From Mumia flava (GTDB lineage Bacteria; Actinomycetota; Actinomycetes; Propionibacteriales; Nocardioidaceae): a DNA stretch of 64,000 bases. Positions 1-8,212 of the stretch are shown here, in pieces (the stretch's first letter is position 1; each line of letters starts with the position of its first letter). The position numbers and the translations under genes were made by a program. Below the pieces are notes generated by a model that saw only the letters and a list, made by a program, of their open reading frames with translations, was not told where the DNA came from and made no database searches. The stretch spans positions 434,001 to 498,000 of the forward strand of contig NZ_PGEZ01000001.1 in the NCBI RefSeq assembly GCF_002797495.1. Reading direction: 5' to 3'.

Positions 1-254
1 ATGTCGATCCCGAGCGCCGGGACCTTCCGACGCGTGAGCGCCCCCGCGAGCCGGCCCGGACCGCAGCCGATGTCGAGGGTGAAGCCGGAGCAGCGGTCCA
101 CGAACAACCGGTGGTCGCCCTCGTCCGCGTCACCGCACCAGCGCCCGACCGGCAGCCGCAGCGAGGTGCCGTGGTCGGTCACGACCTCGGCGGACGCCCC
201 GGCGTACGCGTGGTCGACGACACTCCGGGAACGGCGGCCCCCGGCCTCGTCCAT
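1..254 (-). CDS. Class I SAM-dependent methyltransferase, N-terminal part (cut by window edge)
   Basis: Translating the minus strand from the ATG at 254 gives about 84 residues before the window ends. Near residue 60 there is a clear SAM-binding motif I, TLDIGCGPGRLAGAL, followed by a downstream LGID that fits the acidic end of strand beta 2. This is the Rossmann-like methyltransferase fold; the substrate cannot be read from the fragment. The ATG lies 17 bases after the stop of the DUF2064 gene, so it is probably the third gene of the GT2-DUF2064 operon. I see no convincing ribosome binding site before the ATG, and the true start could differ slightly. Placement next to DUF2064 and GT2 genes suggests a role in the same glycoconjugate pathway (inference). 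Confidence 0.75.
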   Translation of the reverse strand, partial: MDEAGGRRSRSVVDHAYAGASAEVVTDHGTSLRLPVGRWCGDADEGDHRLFVDRCSGFTLDIGCGPGRLAGALTRRKVPALGID

Positions 255-271
255 GGACGTGCGGAGCGCGG

Positions 272-982
272 TCACCGGGCTGCTCCGGCTCGCCGGCCGG
301 GCGTACGCCGGGCCGCCGCGATCGCCTGCACGGCCCTCGCCGTACGGGTCTGCGGCGCGGCCGACGCGATCGCGACCGCGTCGTCCCACGTGTCGAGGTC
401 GGACAGCGTGGGGCCGTACGCGACCCGCGCACCGGCGCGGGCGAGCGCGTCGCTGGTCCGTTCGCCGGTGTCGTGGCGCGACATCGGCACGTCGGCCAGC
501 GGCTCGGCCCAGCGCGCCGCCCGGACGCCGAGCACCCACCAGCCGCCGTCGGTCGCCGGCCCGAGGACCGCGTCGGCCTCGGCCAGACCGGCGCCGACGG
601 CCTCGAGGTGCGCGGGCGTCACCTGTGGCGTGTCCATCCCGATCTGCACCACGCCGTGCCCGTCGTCGGCGTCCGCGTGGGCCGCCGTGAGCCGCTCGGC
701 GAACGTCTCCCCGCGCTGCGCGACCACGCGGTACGGCGCGCAGGCGGCGGTGATCGCGTCGGCGTCCACCCCGTCGGCGAAGGACCCCGCGACCGCGATC
801 ACGACCGGCCACGGGCTGGTCGCGGCGACGTCGAGCGTGTCGAGCAGCGCAGCGGCGGCCACCGTCGCCGCGGCGCTCGCCCCGACGGTCGTCGCGAGCC
901 GGGTCTTCGCGACGCCGGGCACCGGGGCCTTGGCGACGACGAGCAGCGTCGGAGCGCCCGCCCGCGCCGGACGAGCGCTCAT
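272..982 (-). CDS. DUF2064 / TIGR04282-type glycosyltransferase-like protein
   Basis: This 236-residue protein opens with TLLVVAKAPVPGVAKTRLA, the signature of the DUF2064 family, whose members have a GT-A/nucleotidyltransferase-like fold. Further on it has MDTPQV (the acidic sugar-nucleotide site region), LGPATDGGWWVLG and SDLDTWDD, all typical of the family. It is full length. The ATG at 982 overlaps the stop of the upstream GT2 gene by 4 bases (ATGA), so translation is coupled. Family members occur in arsenosugar clusters and in the mycobacterial Rv0540 position; their exact reaction is not settled. Here I infer activation or transfer of a sugar made by the MTA phosphorylase and epimerase encoded further right. 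Confidence 0.88.
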   Translation of the reverse strand: MSARPARAGAPTLLVVAKAPVPGVAKTRLATTVGASAAATVAAAALLDTLDVAATSPWPVVIAVAGSFADGVDADAITAACAPYRVVAQRGETFAERLTAAHADADDGHGVVQIGMDTPQVTPAHLEAVGAGLAEADAVLGPATDGGWWVLGVRAARWAEPLADVPMSRHDTGERTSDALARAGARVAYGPTLSDLDTWDDAVAIASAAPQTRTARAVQAIAAARRTPGRRAGAAR

Positions 983-1641
983 CGGACGACCTTCGCGAAG
1001 TCCACCGCGACCCGCGCCGTCCCTCGTACCGAGCCGGAGACCTTCGAGCGTGTCCCGGCGGCACGTGGGCGGTACGCGACGTCGTGCTCGGTGATCGTCC
1101 AACCCGCCCCGCCGGCCTTGATCATGAGCTCGAGCGGGTAGCCGAACCGCCGGTCGCGCACGTCCAGCTCCAACAGCGCCTCGCGGGAGCAGACGCGCAG
1201 CGGCGCGAGGTCGTGGATGCCGAGCGCGCTCGAGCGCCGGATCCACCACGCCATCAACGCGGTCCCGGCCCGGGCGTGCCACGGCCACACGCCGCGCGCG
1301 ACCGGCCGGCGACGTCCGATCGCCATCGTGGCACGGCCGGCGAGCACGTCGTCGAGCAGCGGGTCGAGGTCGCGCGGGTCGAGCGATGCGTCGCCGTCGA
1401 TCACCGCGACGTACGGCGCGGTGGCCGCCAGCACACCGGCGTGCACCGCCGCGCCGTACCCCGGTGTCGGCTCCGCGACCACCCGAGCTCCGAGGCTCCG
1501 GGCCACGTCAGCGGTGCCGTCGCGCGAGCCGTTGTCGACGACCACGACACCGAACCGCCGCGGCACCTGTCGCAGCACCCCCGGCAGGGCCAGGGCTTCG
1601 TCTCGGCACGGCACCACGAGGTCGCACACCGGTTCGTCCAT
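979..1641 (-). CDS. GT2 glycosyltransferase, polyprenyl-phosphate sugar synthase type
   Basis: A 220-residue soluble family 2 glycosyltransferase. It starts with the usual LVVPCRDEALALPGVL strand, has VVVVDNGSRDGT at residues 33-43 and the metal-binding DGD at 82-84, followed by a C-terminal part with no membrane segments. Short GT2 enzymes of this shape normally transfer a sugar from a nucleotide donor to a polyprenyl phosphate, like dolichol-phosphate mannose synthase. It is the first gene of a minus-strand operon with DUF2064 and a methyltransferase. The ATG at 1641 was chosen because it fits the family N terminus and sits 6 bases after a TACGTT minus-10 hexamer, implying a leaderless message; the open frame upstream of it runs through tandem repeats and is not coding. 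Confidence 0.9.
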   Translation of the reverse strand: MDEPVCDLVVPCRDEALALPGVLRQVPRRFGVVVVDNGSRDGTADVARSLGARVVAEPTPGYGAAVHAGVLAATAPYVAVIDGDASLDPRDLDPLLDDVLAGRATMAIGRRRPVARGVWPWHARAGTALMAWWIRRSSALGIHDLAPLRVCSREALLELDVRDRRFGYPLELMIKAGGAGWTITEHDVAYRPRAAGTRSKVSGSVRGTARVAVDFAKVVR

Positions 1642-1647
1642 GTCTCG

Positions 1648-1702
1648 AACGTACGGACGGCTGCGCCGTTCCGCAGGCCGGAAGCGGTGACGAACCCGTG
1701 AC
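1648..1702 (-). promoter_or_regulatory. Leaderless promoter with 16-base direct-repeat operator for the GT2 operon
   Basis: Reading the minus strand, TACGTT (1653-1648) fits the actinobacterial TANNNT minus-10 and ends 6 bases before the ATG at 1641. At 1687-1702 the plus strand reads GTGACGAACCCGTGAC, two GTGAC boxes 11 bases apart centre to centre, the usual geometry of an OmpR-family dimer site. The same 16 bases occur at 4972-4987 before the operon that encodes the response regulator. Binding is inferred. Confidence 0.55.
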
Positions 1703-1765
1703 ACCGCGCCGACCGGGCCTGCGTGGGCCGGACCGCGCGCGGACCCGGCGCGGACGCGCCCGGCG

Positions 1766-1977
1766 GACTCCGTAGCCGGCTGGGGAGACCCGCACTGGGC
1801 ACGGGAAACCATCCGCGCCCACTGGCAGACTCCGTAGCCGGCTGGGCAGACCCGCACTGGGCACGGGAAACCATCCGCGCCCACTGGCAGACTCCGTAGC
1901 CGGCTGGGCAGACCCGCACTGGGCACGGGAAACCTTCCGCGCCCACTGGCAGACTCCGTAGCCGGCTGGGCAGACCG
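1766..1977. repeat. 62-bp tandem repeat, three full copies plus a partial fourth
   Basis: Units beginning GACTCCGTAGCCGGCTGGG start at 1766, 1828, 1890 and 1952, exactly 62 bases apart; the fourth stops after about 26 bases. Copies differ by only one or two bases. The array fills most of the 381-base gap between the GT2 gene start and the LuxR-type gene end. Its core GTAGCCGGCTGGG and the segment GGAAACCATCCGCGCC recur near 47.3 kb, and the core again near 50.36 kb, so it belongs to a dispersed intergenic family. No gene is visible in the gap. Confidence 0.95.
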
Positions 1978-2022
1978 CCACGGGCAGACCCTCAACCCGC
2001 AATCCGCAACCACCGCGTCCGG

Positions 2023-3660
2023 TCAGCCCCGCGTGACCAGCCGGTGCTCGTACGCGTACGCCGCCGCCGCGGTCCGCGAACCGACGTCGATCTTCGCGAA
2101 GATGTTGCTCAGGTGCCGAGCCACGGTGCGGTCGCTCAGGACCAGGCGGTCGGCGATCTCGGCGTTCCCCAGCCCTTCGGCGACCAGCGCCAGGACCTCG
2201 ACCTCGCGAGCCGTGAGGCCGTCGGGACGGGGCGGCGGCTCCAGCAGCGCCCGTGCTCGCGCCGCGGCGGGGAGTGCGCCGATCGCCGTCAGGTTCGCGC
2301 ACGCCTGGGCGAGCTCCTCGCGACCCGAGTCGACGTCACCGAGCGCGTGCACCGCCACCGCGCACAGCGCCTGCGCCATCGCGCTCTCGTACACCGCGCC
2401 GAGCGCGGCCCAGCTGCGCTGCGCCTGCCGACCGGCTTGCAGCGCCGCGCTCGGATCGCCACGGGCCCACGCGACCTGCGCATCGGCCCACGCCGACGAA
2501 GCCGCCAGCCCGTCGCACCCGAAGTCGTCGACGAGCTGCGTCAGCCGCGCGGCAGCCTCGGCCGCCTCGTCCAGCGCGTCGGCACCGATCAGGACCTCGA
2601 CCGCGGTGGGGAGCAGCCGAGCCTGCGCGAGCGGATCCGGGTCCTGCCCCACCGCACGGCGTACGGCGGCAGCCGCAGCCTGGTCGTCTCCCTCGTCGCG
2701 GATCAGGAGGGCCGCGCCGGGCTGCGGATCGAGCCCGAGTTCGCGAGCGAGCCGGTAGCAGCCTCGCGCGGCGGCCAGGTCCCCGCGGATCCGGTGCAGG
2801 TCGCCCCGCTCGCGGTGCACCGCCGCGACGGCGTCCACGTTCCCGACGGCCCGGTACCGATGTTCGGCCACGTCCAGCTCGGCGGATGCGTCGTCGTACG
2901 CGCCGCGCAGCCGCATGATCTGTGCCCGGTGGACGGCGCTCTGACCGGTGAACATCACCAGACCGGGCTGCCGGTCGCACCATGCCGACAGCTGCGCCGT
3001 CCAGGCGGCGGCGCGCGCGAGGTCCGTGACCTCCTGGCAGCCTTCGACGAGCATGCAGTACACCTCACCCGCGAAGATCAGATCGACCTCACCGGAACCC
3101 AGGTACACCATCGCCTCGTCCAGCAGGTCCACTCCCTCACGGATCCGTGAGAGGCGGATGAGCAGCCTTCCCTGCATCGCGAGGGACAGCGCGAAAAGCA
3201 CGGAATCGTGGAACCGGTTCGCGAGATGCGCGACGTCGAGCGCCGCCTCGTACGCCCCCTCGACGTCGCCGTGCCTGCGGCGCCGGTCGACGTCGTGCAG
3301 CATCAGGTAGCCGTGGCCCGCGAGCGGTTCGTCCTGCTCGTCGGCGAGGCGCCGCGCCCGCGCGAGACAGCCGGCGGCGACGGTGGGTTCGCCGCTCGTG
3401 ACGTACACCCGCGCGGCCAGGCTGCCGCAGCGCAGTGCACGGTCGACGTCACCGGCGGCCGCAGCAGCGTCGAAGGCCCGCTGGAACGCCTCCGCGCTGC
3501 GGCTGGTCCGGCCCAGCATGAACGCGGTCGTCGCGACCCGCTGGAGGTCGTCGGCGTCCATCTGCTCGTCCGGGACGGCCGACAGGGCGGTGCCCGCAGT
3601 CGCCCAGTCGCCCTGCTGGTACGCCTGCCGCGCGCGGTGAAGCTGCTCGACGATGCCCAT
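2023..3660 (-). CDS. LuxR-family regulator with long TPR-like sensor region
   Basis: A 545-residue protein. Residues about 480-545 form a LuxR helix-turn-helix: LTAREVEVLALVAEGLGNAEI, then RTVARHLSNIFAKIDVGSR. The preceding 470 residues are Ala/Leu-rich helical hairpins (QGDWATAGTALSAVP, ARGDPSAALQAGRQA) like TPR repeats. There is no Walker A motif, so it is not a full MalT/LAL ATPase regulator but resembles the many actinobacterial TPR-LuxR proteins of unknown signal. ATG at 3660 is preceded by GAGGG. It lies 59 bases downstream of the flavin monooxygenase gene on the same strand, so the two may be cotranscribed and this regulator may control it (inference). Confidence 0.88.
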   Translation of the reverse strand: MGIVEQLHRARQAYQQGDWATAGTALSAVPDEQMDADDLQRVATTAFMLGRTSRSAEAFQRAFDAAAAAGDVDRALRCGSLAARVYVTSGEPTVAAGCLARARRLADEQDEPLAGHGYLMLHDVDRRRRHGDVEGAYEAALDVAHLANRFHDSVLFALSLAMQGRLLIRLSRIREGVDLLDEAMVYLGSGEVDLIFAGEVYCMLVEGCQEVTDLARAAAWTAQLSAWCDRQPGLVMFTGQSAVHRAQIMRLRGAYDDASAELDVAEHRYRAVGNVDAVAAVHRERGDLHRIRGDLAAARGCYRLARELGLDPQPGAALLIRDEGDDQAAAAAVRRAVGQDPDPLAQARLLPTAVEVLIGADALDEAAEAAARLTQLVDDFGCDGLAASSAWADAQVAWARGDPSAALQAGRQAQRSWAALGAVYESAMAQALCAVAVHALGDVDSGREELAQACANLTAIGALPAAARARALLEPPPRPDGLTAREVEVLALVAEGLGNAEIADRLVLSDRTVARHLSNIFAKIDVGSRTAAAAYAYEHRLVTRG

Positions 3661-3719
3661 GGGCCCTCGCGCCTCACGATACGCGCGTCAGGTCCCCGTC
3701 CGCGGCCGTGTGCGGCTCC

Positions 3720-4835
3720 TCACGCCGCGACCGGTCGCCTGGTCCGACTGCGCACGCGCTCGTCGATCCGGCACGCGACGTACGCGGCGTCGCGCGAGGC
3801 CCCCGGCAGCAGCATCGACGCGAACCCGAACTGGAAGCTCAGCCCGCAGAAGTACAGCCCGGGCACGTCGGCGACCACACCGCGGTACTCGCGCGGCCAC
3901 CCGTCGTCGCCGATGACGTCGAGGTGGATCCAGTCGAACGCCTGACGGAACCCGGTGCACCACACGACCGCCGCCGCGTCCACGACCGTACCGTCGTCGA
4001 GCACCGGGCTTCCGTCGTCGGCGCCGGCGAACCGAGCCTCCGTCCGCACCACGCCGCGTGCTGCGAGGTCCGCCCGCTTGACGCGGAGCGCTGGCCCGCC
4101 GTGGTGGCGGACCTCGTCGAGCTTCTTGCGTCCGATCGGGGTCCTCCGGGTCAGCACGTGCCCGAACACGAACAGCAGCAGGGGGAAGACCGCCTTGAAC
4201 CGGCCCGACCCGAGCGTCACCGGCAGCTCGCCGACGTCACGTCCGCACAGGGTCACCGGACGCGACTCGGCGAGCTCGTAGGCGATGTCCGTGCCGGAGT
4301 GCGCCGCCCCGACCACCAGTATGCGCCCGTCCGGAAGCTGCCCGGGCCGCCGGTAGCGGCTCGAGTGCAGCTGCACGATCGCGTCGTCGAGCTCGGCCGC
4401 ACCGGCGGGGACGTACGGTGTGCGTCCGAAGGTGCCGGTGGCGACGACGACCTGGTCGGCCCGGATCAGCCCGTCCGAGGTGGTCGCGACGAACCCGCCG
4501 CCGCCGTCCGGGTCGAGCGCCCGGACGCGGGTGCCGAGCCGCACGGGCAACGCGTGGTGCTCGGCGTAGGCCTCGAGGTAGTCGGCGACGTCGTCCTTGC
4601 CGGGGAACGACCACGGGTCTCCCGGGAACGGCAGCCCGGGCAGCCCGTCGTACCGCGCCGGCGTGTAGAGCCGCAGCGAGTCCCACTGCCGGCGCCAGTT
4701 GTCGCCGACCCGTTCGTTGGCGTCGAGGACCAGGGCGTCGTGGCCCGTCCGCTTCAGGTGGTACGCGGTGGCGAGGCCGGTCTGGCCCGCTCCCACGATC
4801 AGGGTCTCGACGTTCTCGGTGGTGTGCCTGGACAT
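3720..4835 (-). CDS. Flavin-containing monooxygenase-like NAD(P)/FAD oxidoreductase
   Basis: A 371-residue protein with the FAD Rossmann motif VGAGQTG at residues 14-20 (first helix LATAYHLKRTG), the WDSLRLYTPARYDGLPG segment typical of CzcO/YUCCA-like monooxygenases, and a second dinucleotide motif VGAAHSG at 175-181 for NAD(P)H. VQLHSSRYR at about 154-162 matches the FMO/BVMO fingerprint region and WCTGF lies near the C terminus. It should be cytosolic and use NAD(P)H and O2; the substrate is unknown. The start at 4835 was chosen because GAGGAGG sits just upstream. It is divergent from the GT-C operon and followed by the LuxR-type gene. Confidence 0.88.
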   Translation of the reverse strand: MSRHTTENVETLIVGAGQTGLATAYHLKRTGHDALVLDANERVGDNWRRQWDSLRLYTPARYDGLPGLPFPGDPWSFPGKDDVADYLEAYAEHHALPVRLGTRVRALDPDGGGGFVATTSDGLIRADQVVVATGTFGRTPYVPAGAAELDDAIVQLHSSRYRRPGQLPDGRILVVGAAHSGTDIAYELAESRPVTLCGRDVGELPVTLGSGRFKAVFPLLLFVFGHVLTRRTPIGRKKLDEVRHHGGPALRVKRADLAARGVVRTEARFAGADDGSPVLDDGTVVDAAAVVWCTGFRQAFDWIHLDVIGDDGWPREYRGVVADVPGLYFCGLSFQFGFASMLLPGASRDAAYVACRIDERVRSRTRRPVAA

Positions 4836-4971
4836 GGCGTCCTCCTCGTTCGATTCGTCGGGGGACGTCCAGGACGCTACGGAGCGCACGGCGCCGGCCG
4901 CGTCGGCAGCGATGCGCACCTGCACGGCGGGCACGTGGGCAGGACTGCGTACGGCGCGCCGCGACCTCCCC

Positions 4972-5037
4972 GTGACGAACCCGTGACGCTCCCGCGCGCG
5001 GCCCGCGTCCGCCGCAGGCCGCCTCTACGCTGGGCGC
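4972..5037 (+). promoter_or_regulatory. Leaderless promoter and shared direct-repeat operator for the GT-C/RR/HK operon
   Basis: GTGACGAACCCGTGAC at 4972-4987 is an exact copy of the 16 bases at 1687-1702 and consists of two GTGAC boxes 11 bases apart, as expected for an OmpR-type regulator. TACGCT at 5026-5031 fits a TANNNT minus-10 element and ends 6 bases before the GTG at 5038, so the transcript is probably leaderless. There is no good minus-35, which suits an activated promoter. Autoregulation by the regulator at 6390-7154 is inferred. Confidence 0.6.
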
Positions 5038-6387
5038 GTGGCCTCCACCGAACGTCGTCGTACCCGCACGGCGCTGGCCGGGGCGGCCGCGGGCGCGGTG
5101 CTGGTCGCGGTCGCGACGGCCTGGCCGGCGCTGTCCGGGACCGACGTGCACATCGGGATCTCGGGCTGGCCGCGCTTCCCGCCCCTGCACGCCAACTGGC
5201 GCCCCGGCGTCACGGCCACGTCGATCCTCCCCGTCCTGGTCGGGATCGCGGTGATCGTGCTCTGGCCGCGGATCGCGCGGCTGCGCTGGCCGGCGTTCCT
5301 CGGCGCGCTGTTCGCGGCGACGTGGGCGTGGGTGATGTCGCTGGCGCTGGTCGACGGCCTCGACGGGCTCGGCGAGGTGTTCACCCGCAAGGGCGAGTAC
5401 CTCTACGACGCCGGCCGCGTCACCTCGATCCCCGCGATGCTGCCGGAGTTCGTCGACCGGATCCCGCTGTCGGCGCCGGACCACTGGTGGATCCACGTCG
5501 CCGGGCACCCGCCGGGCGCGCTGATCTCCTTCGTCGGCCTCGACCGGATCGGCATCAGCGACCCGGTGGCGGTCGGGTTCGTGGTCGCCACGATCGGCTG
5601 TACGGCGGTGGTCGCGGCCGCGATCACCCTGCGTCTGCTCGCCGGTGAGCACTGGGCGCGCCGTGCGGGGCCGTGGTGGGTGCTCGCGCCGGCCGCGGTG
5701 TGGATCGGCGTCACGGCCGACGCCGCGTTCGCTGCGGTCGCCGCCTGGGGGCTCGCCGCCCTGGCGTACGCCGGGGTCACCCGCAGCCGACTCCGTACAG
5801 CCGTGGCCGGGCTCGGCGCGGGGCTGCTTCTCGGGTTCTGCGTCTACCTCTCGTACGGGCTGGTGCTGCTCGGCATCCCGGCGGTCGCGATCCTCCTGCT
5901 CACGCGCCGCCTCGCGCCCTTGGCCTGGGCGCTGCTCGGCGCGCTGGCGATCGCGGCGGCGTTCACGCTCGCCGGGTTCGCGTGGTGGGAGGCGTACGGC
6001 GTGCTGCACGACCGCTACTACGCCGGGATCGCGTCGGACCGTCCGTACGGCTACTGGGTCTGGGCCAACGTCGCCGCGTGGACCTTCACGGTCGGGCTCG
6101 CGACCTGGGCCGGCCTGCCCGCGGCAGCATCGGCGCTGCTGCGGCGGCCGGTCGTACGAGACGGTCGGTTCGCGCTGTCTGCGATGGTCGCCGCCGGCCT
6201 GACCTGCATCGTCGCCGCGACGCTGTCGGGGATGAGCAAGGCCGAGGTGGAGCGGATCTGGCTCCCGTTCACGCTCTGGGTCCTCCCGGCCGCGGCGCTG
6301 CTCCCCGAACGCCTGCGCCGCCCGTTCCTGGTCGTGCAGGTCGTGACCGCCCTGCTGATCCAGCATCTCCTCATGACGCGGTGGTGA
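5038..6387 (+). CDS. GT-C-like polytopic membrane protein, probable lipid-linked sugar transferase
   Basis: A 449-residue integral membrane protein with about ten or eleven hydrophobic segments. Between the early membrane helices there is a long loop with KGEYLYD (E120, D124) followed by DHWWIHVAGHPPGAL (about 148-162); an acidic residue in the first loop plus an HPP motif is the pattern of GT-C enzymes such as ArnT and protein mannosyltransferases that use polyprenyl-phosphate sugars. Mycobacterial Rv0541c occupies the equivalent genomic position. GTG start at 5038 with a minus-10 hexamer 6 bases upstream. It is the first gene of an operon with a response regulator (2-base gap) and a histidine kinase. 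The enzymatic role is inferred from topology, motif and synteny. Confidence 0.75.
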   Translation: MASTERRRTRTALAGAAAGAVLVAVATAWPALSGTDVHIGISGWPRFPPLHANWRPGVTATSILPVLVGIAVIVLWPRIARLRWPAFLGALFAATWAWVMSLALVDGLDGLGEVFTRKGEYLYDAGRVTSIPAMLPEFVDRIPLSAPDHWWIHVAGHPPGALISFVGLDRIGISDPVAVGFVVATIGCTAVVAAAITLRLLAGEHWARRAGPWWVLAPAAVWIGVTADAAFAAVAAWGLAALAYAGVTRSRLRTAVAGLGAGLLLGFCVYLSYGLVLLGIPAVAILLLTRRLAPLAWALLGALAIAAAFTLAGFAWWEAYGVLHDRYYAGIASDRPYGYWVWANVAAWTFTVGLATWAGLPAAASALLRRPVVRDGRFALSAMVAAGLTCIVAATLSGMSKAEVERIWLPFTLWVLPAAALLPERLRRPFLVVQVVTALLIQHLLMTRW

Positions 6388-6389
6388 CG

Positions 6390-7154
6390 ATGGAGGCTGC
6401 CGCGACCGCCCACGTGCTCGTGATCGAGGACGACCCGAGCGTCCGCGACGTCGTGCGCCGCTACCTCGAGCACGACGGCCACCGTGTCACGGTCGCCGTC
6501 GACGGCGAGTCCGGCCTCCGTACGGCCCTCGACGACGCGCCCGATCTCGTCGTGCTCGATCTGATGCTCCCGGGGATCGACGGGATCGAGGTGTGCCGCC
6601 GGCTGCGCGCCGACCCCGCGCGCGGGACCACGCCGGTCGTCATGCTCACCGCGCTCGTCGAGGAGGAGCGCAGGATCGCCGGCCTCACCGTCGGCGCCGA
6701 CGACTACGTGACGAAGCCGTTCAGCGCGAAGGAGCTCGCGCTGCGGGTCCGCGCGGTGCTGCGCCGTACGGCGGGATCCGCCGCCGATCCGGGTGCCGCG
6801 CCCGCCCCGAGCCCGATGCGCGACGGCGACCTCGTGCTCGACCCGGCCGCCCGTACCGCCGAGCTCGGTGGGGAGCCGCTCGCGCTGACCGCGCGGGAGT
6901 TCGACCTGCTCGCGTTCCTGCTCGCGCGGCCCGGGCAGGTGTTCAGCCGGGCTGACCTGCTGGCGCAGGTCTGGGGTTGGTCGTTCGGCGACCACTCGAC
7001 CGTCACCGTGCACGTGAAGCGCCTGCGGCACAAGATCGAAGAGGTCCCGGCCGAGCCGCGCCGGATCGTCACGGTGTACGGGGTGGGCTACCGCTACGAC
7101 CGCGAGGCCGACGGGGAGCGCGAGCGGGAGGGGGTCGGCGATGGCGTCGGATGA
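6390..7154 (+). CDS. OmpR/PhoB-family response regulator
   Basis: A 254-residue two-domain regulator. The receiver has the acidic pocket EDD (13-15), phosphoacceptor D57 in [10 protein letters not shown]87 and K109 in VTKPF. A Pro/Ala linker (about 130-143) leads to a winged-helix effector domain with [19 protein letters not shown] and [14 protein letters not shown], the recognition helix region, ending [12 protein letters not shown] at 6390 follows the GT-C stop by 2 bases. It should be phosphorylated by the kinase encoded by the next gene, which overlaps it by 14 bases. Likely targets are the two promoters carrying the GTGAC direct repeats (inference). Confidence 0.95.
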   Translation: MEAAATAHVLVIEDDPSVRDVVRRYLEHDGHRVTVAVDGESGLRTALDDAPDLVVLDLMLPGIDGIEVCRRLRADPARGTTPVVMLTALVEEERRIAGLTVGADDYVTKPFSAKELALRVRAVLRRTAGSAADPGAAPAPSPMRDGDLVLDPAARTAELGGEPLALTAREFDLLAFLLARPGQVFSRADLLAQVWGWSFGDHSTVTVHVKRLRHKIEEVPAEPRRIVTVYGVGYRYDREADGEREREGVGDGVG

Positions 7155-8160
7155 CCTGCGGGCGGTTGCGCTGGGGATGCTCTGCTCCCTCATCGTCGTC
7201 GGCGCAGGAGCGCTGGCGCTGCGAGCCGTACGGCAGCGTGCGCTCGCCGTCTCGCTGCTGCTGCTCACCCTGGTCCCGCTGGTGGCGATCGTCGCCGGCG
7301 TGGCGGTGACCAGCGGGTTCATGTTCACCGCCGAGCTGCGCCGGACCACACTGGTCTGGCTCGGCGTCGCGCTCGTCTGCCTCCCGGCCGCGGTGCTGCT
7401 CGGCCGCATGCTCGCGCGGCGGATCGTCTGGGAGCGTGAGGCGCTGGAGCGCGAACGGGCCGCGGAGGCCTCGCGGCGCGAGCTGATGACCTGGCTGAGC
7501 CACGATCTGCGGACGCCGGTCGCCGGGATCCGCGCGATGAGCGAGGCGCTCGAGGACGGCATCGTGTCGGGGCCGCACGACGTACGCGACTACGCGCGGC
7601 GGATCCGTTCGGAGTCGGTGCGGCTCGGGCGGATGGTCGACGACCTGTTCGAGATGTCGCGGATCACCGCCCCGCGGTTCCGGCTGCTCACCGAGCCGGT
7701 CTCGCTCGCCATGCTGGCCGACGAGGTGGTCGCGTGGGCGCGGGCGCAGGCGGACGCCGGACGCGTGACGCTCGAGCGGCGCGGGGTCGACGCGATCGTC
7801 GTCGCCGCCCCCGACGAGCTCGCCCGCGCTCTGGCGAACCTCGTCGCGAACGCCCTGCGCCACACCCCCGCCGACGAGGTCGTGCGCGTGCTGACCGGCG
7901 TCGACGGGACCGCCGGTCGGATCGACGTCGTCGACGCGTGCGGCGGGATCCCCGAGGCGGACCTGCCGCACCTGTTCGAGCCGGGCTACCGCGGAACGCT
8001 GGCTCGCGAGACCGACCCCGGAGGCGAGTCAGGAGCCGGGATGGGCCTCGCGATCGCCGCCGGGCTGCTGCACGCGCAGGGCGGTGCGGTGGGTGTTCGC
8101 AACGTGCCCGGTGGGTGCTGCTTCAGCATCCGGATGCCGCTGGACCGCGTCCAGCCCTGA
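7141..8160 (+). CDS. Sensor histidine kinase partner of the 6390 regulator
   Basis: A 339-residue kinase with two N-terminal membrane helices (about 8-27 and 36-58) and a third near 71-88, with almost no extracytoplasmic loop, then a HisKA domain with H121 in [12 protein letters not shown], an N box [13 protein letters not shown] (231-243), G1 region [20 protein letters not shown] and G2 [10 protein letters not shown]. The first glycine of the usual DxGxG G1 motif is Cys267; I believe this variant is common in this kinase subfamily. The short extracellular part suggests it senses the membrane or a membrane partner, plausibly the GT-C protein or a lipid-linked sugar (inference). ATG at 7141 overlaps the regulator gene by 14 bases. 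Confidence 0.93.
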   Translation: MASDDLRAVALGMLCSLIVVGAGALALRAVRQRALAVSLLLLTLVPLVAIVAGVAVTSGFMFTAELRRTTLVWLGVALVCLPAAVLLGRMLARRIVWEREALERERAAEASRRELMTWLSHDLRTPVAGIRAMSEALEDGIVSGPHDVRDYARRIRSESVRLGRMVDDLFEMSRITAPRFRLLTEPVSLAMLADEVVAWARAQADAGRVTLERRGVDAIVVAAPDELARALANLVANALRHTPADEVVRVLTGVDGTAGRIDVVDACGGIPEADLPHLFEPGYRGTLARETDPGGESGAGMGLAIAAGLLHAQGGAVGVRNVPGGCCFSIRMPLDRVQP

Positions 8161-8182
8161 GCCCGTACGACCGGTGCCGCCT

Positions 8183-8201
8183 GCGCCCGTACGGCGGGCG
8201 C
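8183..8201. terminator. Hairpin between convergent genes
   Basis: GCGCCCG (8183-8189) and CGGGCGC (8195-8201) form a perfect 7-bp stem with a 5-base loop in the 52-base gap between the histidine kinase (plus) and the exported protein (minus). A bidirectional terminator is likely; no T tract is present, which is common in GC-rich actinobacteria. Confidence 0.5.
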
Positions 8202-8212
8202 CGGACAGCCGC

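Noticed and set aside
1766-1977. CRISPR array or coding repeat protein
   Set aside because: The 62-bp units are head-to-tail identical with no spacers, and reading frames through them change at each unit because 62 is not a multiple of three.
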